Shown: positions 55,809-64,000 of the stretch, one piece after another
Layout of the letters: the number at the start of each line of letters is the position of its first letter
How positions within the stretch are numbered: the first letter of the stretch is position 1
NCBI GenBank assembly: GCA_047495785.1
Contig: JBLDXI010000034.1
Span: 496,001-560,000 of the forward strand
Source of the DNA: Lepidodermella squamata
Taxonomy: Eukaryota > Gastrotricha
Length of the DNA stretch: 64,000 bases
Direction: 5' to 3'
Program-made: the position numbers and the translations under genes
The notes under the pieces: generated by a model
What the model was told of the DNA's origin: nothing
The model's database searches: none
Seen by the model: the letters and a program-made list of their open reading frames with translations, nothing else

Positions 55809-56160
55809 CTTGCCGTCGAGCTCATGAGACGCACCAGGGCGCCAGGGCTCTTATCTCCCCACACAAAAATGTTCGCGTCGCGTGATAATGCAAAAAATCA
55901 CGTGTCATCGGAATATAATATTTAAACGCTTAAAATGTAGGCAAATGAAAAATTCATATTTTCATCCATTATTAGTTATTTATTTTTTTTAAACGTTAAA
56001 ATCTTGCAAAGGATAAGGACACTTAACGATGATATGGACGTATTTCTGCTTAACATTTTATCAGTTAGATCATAATCGAGTCGGAGATGTAGGACTGCCT
56101 GGATAAGCTGGACGTTCAGGCCGATCCGGATTCCGAGAAGCCTTTGACAGCAAAAGAAGC
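55809..56160. other. 3' flank of copy E, no supported gene
   Basis: AT-rich; short frames have no family signal. Confidence 0.4.
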
Positions 56161-56164
56161 GCGA

Positions 56165-56560
56165 TCTATTCTTCGGGATCTTGCTTTCGAGAGTTAGTGC
56201 GAATTGCCTGAAAAAGGGCAAGGTGTAAGTCAGTTTGCTGACTTTTCGGCTGGAAACGACTGGATGTCAAACAATACTGGATTATCGACTTCGGAATGGA
56301 CAACGGTGTCTTATTTGTGCAGGTTAGAACGTCGAATTTCCCAGCAAGACGGGGAAAGGGCCGGCGCGCATAGCACGGTTTCGCGGATAGCGAGCATTTC
56401 AACGTTTAGGCCAATAATTTCGACCACCTTGCCGGCAAGCGCCGGCCATGCAGGTGCTTTGGTGCAACATTCAACATGCAGAGTGCGTGAAAAGACCTCG
56501 GAACAGGACAGTTCGACTGGGTTGCCGAATTGATTTTCCGGATCCGTGCTGGCAGCGGCC
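56165..56560 (+). pseudogene. Decayed R2-like retrotransposon C-terminal fragment
   Basis: The + strand reads KGQGVSQFADFSAGNDWMSN then STSEWTT, which parallels KGRGVSQF ... NNWVLRRNGSVAEWTMALK in the R2-like element at 57775-59700. Upstream, TAKEARSILRDLAFES may belong to it across a stop. Further down only HAGALVQHSTC in a shifted frame hints at the zinc-knuckle region. Opposite orientation to the better copy 1.3 kb away. Confidence 0.4.
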
Positions 56561-56599
56561 CCACGACGGCAACAACTGGACACCAATCATTGAGGATTG

Positions 56600-57145
56600 G
56601 GGAGGGGAATTTCAAGGGGTAGTGATTTGAACCGTATTTGAACCTATTTGCTCAGCGCAAAGCTGCCAAAATAAACCAAATTAACGTCCTAGCATGGTTT
56701 TTTTACTGGATTGTTGATAGGAATATCGTAAAAAACTAATTTTCCAAAGGAATCGGCAAAACCGCGTCTTTTGACGTCAAAATCCCCCTTAGAAACCTCG
56801 GAGGGGTAAAGTTTGCACGGGGAACTCATTCCCGTTTCCAGTTTTCATAGCTATCACAGATCTGGAGATAATTAACTCTTTTTTTAACTTTTATTGCTTT
56901 ATTGCATTCAATCTAATTTTCATGAAAATAGCCGTCTAACACATCTAACTATGCAGTTTTTTGCGTAGATTAACGTGGCGCACTCGAAAATTCAATGGAA
57001 GCTAAGGTATTTGAGTTGTTCGACTCTCCGTTGGTCAGATCCTTTAATTATTGAAATTCATTAAAAACCGGTGTTTATTACCGGTATAAATCGGTTTAAA
57101 CTGGTAGGCGGTTTTTTTAGAATAAAAACCGGTCGGTGTAATACC
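56600..57145. other. No supported gene
   Basis: Non-coding; ACCGGT/ACCGGTA palindromic stretch at 57065-57135 (AAAACCGGTGTTTATTACCGG and similar) just before ankyrin copy K. Confidence 0.4.
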
Positions 57146-57151
57146 CTGTGT

Positions 57152-57774
57152 TTGACTGTGTAATGGAGCGAAGAGACGTGTTGAAATTAGTTCAACTGCT
57201 GTTGAACAGGGACCTAAGTCTAAGCCCAGACTGCAAAGACAAAGAGGGGTGTCCTCTGTTGTACCTTGCTGCTCAGAATGGCTACTACAGTGACATTTTG
57301 GAAACTCTGGCTAGGCAATTCAGGGCAGACGTTGAATTGTGTAACAAAAATGGCGTGACGCCAATTTGGATCGCCGCCTTCAATGGCCACATCGAGGTGG
57401 TGAAGATACTGGCTGATAAGTTCAAGGCAAATGTTAATTCTGCCAACATAGAGGGCGCGACGCCACTCATCGTCGCCGCCCAGAATAGCCACGTCGATGT
57501 TTTGACGATGTTGGCTAGCAAGGCCGACGTGAATATTGCCGAAAAAGATGGCCGAACGCCACTGTACGTCGCCGCCGAGTAGGGCCACGTCAAGGTGGTA
57601 AATGCACTAACTGGCCAAGTTAACACCAACGCGAATGCTGCAAGGAAAGATGGTCGGACGCCGTTGATGGCAGCCGCTTATGAAGGCCATTACAATGTAG
57701 TTGAAACTCTTCTCCATTCAAGGATATTGTCAATGGATAATGCCAATATCGACGCCGTGGATGAAGATAATGAG
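57152..57774 (+). pseudogene. Ankyrin-only copy K, interrupted by an R2-like element
   Basis: It begins within the ankyrin exon (LFDCV-like codons, then MERRDVLKLVQLLLNRDLSL); the kinase and linker exons are missing. TAG at 57580-57582 replaces a sense codon between AAE and GHVKVV; the frame then continues through two more repeats to IDAVDEDNE at 57774, where similarity to E and G stops exactly at the 3' end of the retrotransposon. A Tyr duplication (NGYYSD) and a KFKA to ASKA deletion also mark decay. Confidence 0.75.
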
Positions 57775-59700
57775 CTTACCATCTTGAGAAGAGTCGCGTC
57801 GTCAGAGATGGTACTTTTTGAATCCTCGCGCAGGTCGCGCAAGTCGAAAGAGAGAAAACCTTTTATTGGTATACTGTTTGAGTAATTTTTGAGTAAAGAT
57901 GATTATTCAGGATCCTAATGCTATCCTTAAGGATTTGATGGGCCATATCAACAGCTGTACTGCTGCTGATTCCGTAATCTTGAAGTAATTGGATCGCTTC
58001 TTTGGTTAGCGAGCCCCGTGTGCCGATATAAAGGCCGTGTACTTCTATCGAGTCCAAATCAAAGGCTTCGCAGATGAACTTGCTACACGGCTCGTAGATC
58101 GAACGCTTCTCAATGTCGACATCTCCGAATTGACCTTCTGATGATTCAAATCTAATTGTGGGGTCGATGATTGCTCCATGTCTGCTTCCTCTTCGAAATG
58201 CCAATATATCAAAACGCCGAGAGGATCCGTTTTCGGCTATACAGTGTCCCTCTTCAGTGACGTTGTATCCTTGGCGTCGTAGTTCCAAAGCAATCTTCTG
58301 GCGGATTTTGTTGTGCCTCGACGTTATCAGCAGCGAGTTAAAGGGGCAGGCGCCCAGAACGTGTGCTAGGGATTCAATCTCAGCGCCGCATCGGCGGCAC
58401 TGGCGTCCGTCCTGGCTGACACCCGGTACACCTCTAACTGGAGCCGTGTTAGTCGACATTTTCAAAGCCATCGTCCATTCCGCAACACTTCCATTTCTTC
58501 GCAGTACCCAGTTGTTTGTTTTCGGTACGCATTTAAACTGTGAAACTCCTCTTCCTTTTTGATCAAGGTTACACCATGATTGGAATTCCTTCATTCGTAG
58601 GCCGTTTCGAATCATTTTTACATCGGGCGGTAGAATCCTTTCAGTGTCTTCTGTGTAATTTCCTTCCGAGTCACCATCCGAGCCTTCATTCAAATCAGTT
58701 TCTGTTAAGTCAACTCCGATTCTAGCGAGACAGTCTGCCATTTCCGATTCAAGGTCCCTACATGCAAGTACAAGTGGCTCGCCGTTGATCAACAGCTTTC
58801 TGCAGATATTGTAAATTTGTAAATATGCTTCCCAGGACGCTTTTGGTTAACCGAGACCGCGGTGTTTCCGGGCAGAATAAAAGAAACTTGAAGGCGTGCC
58901 GGTTGGAAGTCCAATGAATTCTTTAACCACACTTCGCAAAATTGTATCGACAGAATCAAGGAACGTTTTCCTTATAGCTTTTGCAGGAGCGGTTTGAAAA
59001 GGATATATTAGTTTAGGCCATATAAATTGGGTCAATATAGTCAGCTTCTGGTCGGCGTGAAGAAGATTTGACTTTGCCAACAGTTCGAGCTGGTCTTTGA
59101 GTTCTGAGATAACAGCCCCCTCGTCAAAAACTATTTCATCTTTGAACGTGACACCCAAATATTTTATAGTTTCTTCTTCATCGATGGCAGGTATCAAGTC
59201 TCCATTGCTCAATACCAACGGCTCTGAATTGAGAACGCCATCTTCAACAATTATGGCGACACACTTTTTGACATTGACCTCCAAACCAATCTGCGAAAAC
59301 AAATTTCTTGCCATGTCAACGAGGTATGCAGCCGATTCGCGGCTGTTTCCGATAGGGGTTGTGTCATCGGCAAATCCAAGAACCGATACATTCGGTAGAT
59401 CAGACGACAATTTGAAGCCATAAGCGTCAGCAACTTCACGTTCGGATAATTCACGAAGGACATAATGAATGCAGAGATTAAATAGGTGATATCGGCGACC
59501 CTTGCATCACTCCGCGTTCAAACGTTATTTTAGATGTCCTGAGTCCGTTTGCTTCGATTTGAGTAGAATTATTACTCACAAGTTCCATAAGCATAGATCT
59601 CAAATCGTCCGGGATAGCTAGTGTTTCCAGTGTCCTACGAATATGCTCAAAACCGATGTGCCACACTGTTAACAAGAAAAATCGATCTAACCGCACTGCT
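57775..59700 (-). mobile_element. R2-like non-LTR retrotransposon (RLE clade), 5'-truncated and broken
   Basis: Minus strand, pieces 59696-59478, 59410-58847 and 58792-57863. Seen in order: reverse transcriptase motif GVMQGSPISP, then FADD box in GFADDTTP, thumb-like region (LYPFQTAPAKAIRKTFLDSV), SWEAYLQIYNICRKLL, zinc knuckle C-x2-C-x8-H-x4-C (CRRCGAEIESLAHVLGAC), RHNKI, and a restriction-like endonuclease core (RFDILAF ... AIIDPTIRFE). These mark the R2/R4/NeSL/Hero group, which nicks DNA with a C-terminal endonuclease. A frameshift near 59470 and a TAA at 58849-58847 inactivate it; sequence before the first RT motif is lost. The 3' UTR is about 90 nt with no poly(A) tail. It is not in rDNA. 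Confidence 0.8.
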
Positions 59701-59797
59701 CGTCAAAAACGAACCTTCGCTGATTTTTGTGTTGTATCACTTGCATGGTAAAAAAATGACTAAATAATGCAAGAGGTACAGCCTATGATATGACTAT

Positions 59798-59800
<3 letters not shown>

Positions 59801-59828
<28 letters not shown>
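59801..59828. repeat. (AT)n microsatellite
   Basis: Fourteen uninterrupted AT units, about 100 bp beyond the 5' truncation of the R2-like element. Confidence 0.95.
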
Positions 59829-59829
<1 letters not shown>

Positions 59830-59831
<2 letters not shown>

Positions 59832-61840
59832 GTTCATACATCTGAAGCCTTGAGAGGAGCAATGAATAATAAATCGGATGCTTCTTACAGTAACTCTTGT
59901 TCCAAGCTAATCGGCTCAAACCTGTGGTACTGCGAAAATGATATATGAACCATGGGACAGTGCCGGGTCAAGGCACCAGAAATCGACCATGGGCTTCTGG
60001 GCCTCTGACCGCGACCCAGCGAAGCTCTTAATCGTAAGTGACCCTTTTTGTATTGGTCCCGCTTTGGTATCTAAACTACTAAAACGACAAGTGACGGTGA
60101 ACTGGCAACCAGAAATACAAAGGAAACTAATAATCAAAATTTCAGAAATTAAGACTTTTGATGTTCACATTTGGTTAAAAATAAAAAAATTGATTTGACC
60201 TTCAAAACATTTTGCGCGGCGCGCGTCGTTCGTCGGCAGCCAGGTAGGCGACGGGAGCGCAAAACCTGCGAAACGTTGGCCGAACGAATGGTAAAATCGT
60301 TTTTAATACCGCTTTTATTCTTAGTTTAAATTCTTATACAGATTTAAAAAGAATTGCCCTAAAAGACATTGACCGCGTAAGAACCGCGCAAATTTCAAGC
60401 CAGAAAGACCCATCCCGAGTCCTGAGAGATCACCAATAACCTTGATCACATCTCGACCTTGCGTTACCTGTTGTCTGAACATTCGTCCAAGCATTGGTTT
60501 TAATTCTATTACTCCGCCAATCTTTATCATATCTCATTATCTCTTATTCAACTTATTATAGATAGTAGATGAGTGAGATGTTCTTATCACTGAGTATAAG
60601 CGTATAGCAAGGGATACGTTCCATGTTGCATGCTATGATGAAGTGAGTACTGCTTCCAACAAGGTTGCGTAACATTCGCAGATCTTATGATTAACTATGA
60701 GCTATGAGTTAGAGTGGCATATTGTGCAACTAGAACGTAGACCTTTTGGCTACCTTCCATTCCGCTATTCTGTTATCCATTCATGATCCTTCATTCTCAA
60801 TAAGCCTTCGGTAGAGAAACAAACTTTCAACCTGCACTGCTATTCTCATTTCTCACAAATAAGCTCTGCTACTTGGTTGAATAATACCAATCTCTGAGTT
60901 GAGAAATCATTCGTACATTTAAAAGAAAAGTATATAGATGAAATATGCGAGTTGGCGGTACGAGATCCAGGACAAGTATTCGTCCCTGGTCAAGTATAAT
61001 TAACTCATGCATTGTATCTTAACCGGTTCGTAATTTTATATTATTTGTTGTTTAATTAATTCTGACGGCTTAAGATCATTTTTATGAATTCCCTTTGATA
61101 TCAAAACTCCCTCAGTTACGTGATGTGGAGATGAGAAAGAGTTGAGTATGGCTAAACTGTTACTCAATTAACTTGATTTGTAGCCGTGTTACGTATTCAC
61201 ATGGAGGTAAGATCACCGATTCTTAGCTAGGCTGCACTCTATGTTGTGATAATAACAGGTCTTAGCAAGCTTTGCTGTTGGTGCCATCTTTCTGAACTCA
61301 ATGCTGGAATGCGACTGACTGCTGACTGGCATCGCGATGTCTAAATTCAAACGCTTAGCATATATATAACGCTGAAACCAAGAGTTTGACAGTGCTGTTT
61401 TGAAAAATTGAATAATGTTGTTTAAGTTGATAATATCGTAAGAAGTATTAAGAAATAAACTTTGTAAGCAATTTGTGCATTTTTATCATACAGTTGCGCG
61501 ACTTCTGTCTGTAGCCTTTAGGTCATGCCAGATAAAAAGTTGCTCTTCGATGAACTTATGCTTGAATAAAGTGAATGCAGGAAGATGTAACGGGAATAAT
61601 GAAAGACGTTTATTTCTTTCGAAACAACATCCAGGGCGCCCGCTTGCGGGCGGCCTGTATAGTCTAGTTTCATCTTAATTGCAAACGTTTTCCTAGGGCC
61701 CCAAGGCAATTGCCTTCTTGCTTAATGGATTATGGATGGATGATTAGATTGTCTGAATAGTTGGTTTAACATTCGAATATATGTTAAACTCACCGTTTGT
61801 TGGTGGCATTACTTGGGCTTGGTCGTAGTTCGTAGTAACT
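59830..61840. other. Long stretch without a supported gene
   Basis: Mostly AT-rich unique DNA. GCTCAAACCTGTGGTACTGCG near 59910 recalls CATCAAGCCTGTGGTACTGCC near 34166, so part is repetitive. A 69-residue minus-strand frame from ATG 60530 (MIKIGGVIELKPMLGRMFRQ ...) has protein-like composition but no known family. A GCCCGCTTGCGGGC hairpin lies near 61637. Confidence 0.35.
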
Positions 61841-61844
61841 TGAA

Positions 61845-62070
61845 ATAACTCAATATATTGGAAATATCTACGACCTTTGCCCTTTCCGTGGCGGATGAGG
61901 TGAACTAGCTTCGCTATCTCAGTTTAACTGATATCATTTTTGATGATAGCGTGAATTTCACGCTATAAATTTTTCAAAAGATAACCAACTGTTGAGAGGG
62001 CGAAAAAGCAGAGATATCTTACAATATTTAAACCCATCTTTTCAAACCACACGTCAAAACAGTGGGCACT
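61845..62070 (+). promoter_or_regulatory. Orphan duplicate of the His-rich gene promoter
   Basis: Colinear with 51908-52145: TATTGGAAATATC, ACCTTTGCCCTTTCCGTG, AGCTTCGCTATCTCAG, AACTGATATCA, TTTTTCAAAAGATAA, GTTGAGAG, TCTTACAATATTTAAACCCAT, CACACGTCAAAACAGTGGG. The match ends where the coding part should begin; no His-rich or Thr-rich sequence follows. Confidence 0.65.
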
Positions 62071-63354
62071 GGTAAAAATAGCCTCCTCGCGCTTCCTCCT
62101 TAAATGATCACAATGCACAATAAAAGAGTGTTGCGCGTCTCATCCGTATTGTGCGCACCACTGTCCCTTTTCAGCACGGTGCGCTTATTATTCTATCAAG
62201 GCGAACGTGCACCTAATGAGCACGCCGTCCTATTATTAAGTAGGCTATTAGATGGTACACGCGCGCGCGCACGAGCGCGTCGTGAGCGCAAATTGAGTGC
62301 GCTTACTCGCGCGCGCTAAGTTCAAGTTTTATCATTTTCTGTAGCGCGTCCATACCTGAGCGCGACCACTTCTTAAAAATTAACTAGATGACCGATGACC
62401 AGAACGACAAAAATAATTTCGATTATTAATTTTGATGATGTGTATTTCATTTTATTTCTATTTGAATTTTTTTTTTAAATTCGCTGTATTGTTACTCCGA
62501 CCTATCCATAATGTGTGACTAGCAACAACTGAAAATTTTTGAATATTTACAGTGCGATTGGAATTTTCATAATTTTAGCGATAATTTCCAGTGAGCTCGT
62601 TCATATAAATAATAGTGGACAATGATAGGCTACAATTATACGATCCGAAGTAAACGAAAAACTCTTAAGGCAGCAAAATTAATTTTCTAAATTTTATTTC
62701 TAAATTTGTTTTCATTTTCGACATTTTTCCCTGTAATATTTATTTTGTCGCAAGTTTGCACAATTTCCATCGAAATATCGAGTCCATTTGATCGAGAACA
62801 AAATTTAAAAGTTTAATAGCGCTTTATTATTAGCGAGCGTAATTATTACCGATTATTACCGATATTAATTATAAAAATGCTCGCGGTGCAACCGCGGTGC
62901 TCACGGCACGCTGCAATTTAGGCCACTCACAAAAAAGGCGCCAACAGCCAGATAGTGCGTGCACATGCAAAGAATTTTCGCGTATTCGCGCATAAAAATG
63001 TTTGACGAATATAATGATACCAAACACGACTACTGAGCCGTCGCCGTCAAAATAAGTGCATGATAAAATATTTTTTCATTAGTTCTATCGTTTAGATCAT
63101 AGACCGCCAGTCATTTTGAGCCCAAGCTCGTCTCTCTAGCACTGACACTTTTTGCGTTGTTAATCGCGCGGTAAAACTGGCCTGGTTATTTGGAGCGGCC
63201 ACACGCGCAAATTTTGACATTCTCACTTTAATTTGTGATCACCTTCCGCTTGTTGTGCGCAAATTATTATGCATGCAGAATGTGCAGTAAATTACGAGGA
63301 GTCCAACGAGACCAAGCACGACTTGCTAGCTATCACGATTGCGGAGTTGAAGCG

Positions 63355-63386
<32 letters not shown>

Positions 63387-63964
63387 GAATTATTATCTTA
63401 ATTCGAAGTTTTGTGGTATAATAATAACGAGATCAAAGGCGCGCGCGAGAAATAAAAATAATTACTGTGTTGGCGTGGCTATTTTGCGCGCGCGCGGCTT
63501 GTTTGCTTAATTTTAGATAAAAGGTCGAACCATAATATGAATAGAGAACGGCGTTTTCTCATGATAAAATTTGATTTTTTTTATATTGTTAATTTTTTAC
63601 TGCTACCTGCTTAGTCGTATACCGCTGCAATTCCGAGTGGCCTCTTATAGCGCGTGGTATGTTAATAAAAGCGCGGCGGCGGCGCATGTTATGATATCAG
63701 CAGCTAGTAACGCACCGGATGGGGAGATTATTGTGACCGGATGTCACGCGCGCAGCAGCAGTGATGCAGCTAAATTTATTAATTTACTATCAGCCCAATA
63801 TTGTGGATCACAATTGGCTTTTAATTTAATTTGCCTCATCTCATCGCCTTTCATGTAAATCACGCTGGTGCTGTTTATGAAATTATTGATACTTCCGCCG
63901 CGAGGCTATAATTTCGGCGGTGTTACTGTTGCTCGCTATTATCCGCTAGCCTCGTTGTTTGTTG
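62071..63964. other. No supported gene
   Basis: AT-rich DNA with CG/GC-alternating tracts (62250-62320, 63435-63500). The + frame ending at 63858 (RVASYSAWYVNKSAAAAHVM ...) could be an exon running from outside its ORF start, but nothing identifies it. Confidence 0.35.
63355..63386. repeat. (ATT)n microsatellite
   Basis: About ten uninterrupted ATT units. Confidence 0.95.
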
Positions 63965-64000
63965 TATCCTGCTGCGTGTTTTATCGCTTGTATACGTTGG

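Overview
The window reads as nuclear DNA of a small-genome invertebrate animal. It is AT-rich, and the supported genes have short introns (38-80 nt) ending in TTTCAG, TTTTAG or CATAG. The coding inventory is dominated by one kinase-ankyrin gene family and by DNA transposons and MITEs. Four promoters carry paired GATA sites and a splice acceptor just upstream of the ATG, which would fit spliced-leader trans-splicing (nematode, rotifer, flatworm, tunicate and others) or a 5'UTR intron. I cannot fix the phylum from sequence alone. No rRNA gene or convincing tRNA gene was found.

The main theme is a same-strand (+) array of at least ten copies or fragments of one gene family, each an N-terminal protein-kinase-like domain joined by a short linker exon to C-terminal 34-residue ankyrin repeats. 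Fullest copies: A (5265-6982, first exon not in view), B (14752-16982, intact), D (39297-41699, intact), E (53478-55808, one nonsense codon). Partial copies: C (18633-19620, kinase only), G (27273-28402, end of kinase plus ankyrin), F/J (30101-32035), H and I (8225-9440) and K (57152-57774). All kinase copies that retain the catalytic loop read HRN-I-T instead of HRD-x-K, so the family is probably a pseudokinase-ankyrin expansion. The exon pattern is the same in all copies (61, 262+136 or fused 440, 26, 160, 42 nt, then one long ankyrin exon).

Mobile DNA fills the rest. 452-5238: long element with mariner-like ends. 10203-13837: PIF/Harbinger element with three minus-strand genes and a 3-bp TGA duplication. 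21724-24439: gene for a divergent CMC/EnSpm-like transposase with a 538-bp foldback element in one intron. 34909-37703: second Harbinger element, with its Myb-like and transposase genes convergent. 41934-45576: complete CMC/EnSpm-like element with 34-bp inverted ends and two convergent genes. 57775-59700: 5'-truncated R2-like (restriction-like endonuclease) retrotransposon that broke ankyrin copy K. Many MITEs with TA duplications lie between. Blocks B (14.15-18.15 kb) and D (38.5-51.3 kb) are a segmental duplication; comparing them gives paralogous empty sites that fix the ends of several insertions.

Non-repeat candidate host genes are a PB1-like protein (25053-25841) and a His-rich/transmembrane/Thr-rich protein (52160-52702) whose promoter is duplicated without the gene at 61845-62070. 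The last 4 kb (59.8-64 kb) has no gene I can support.
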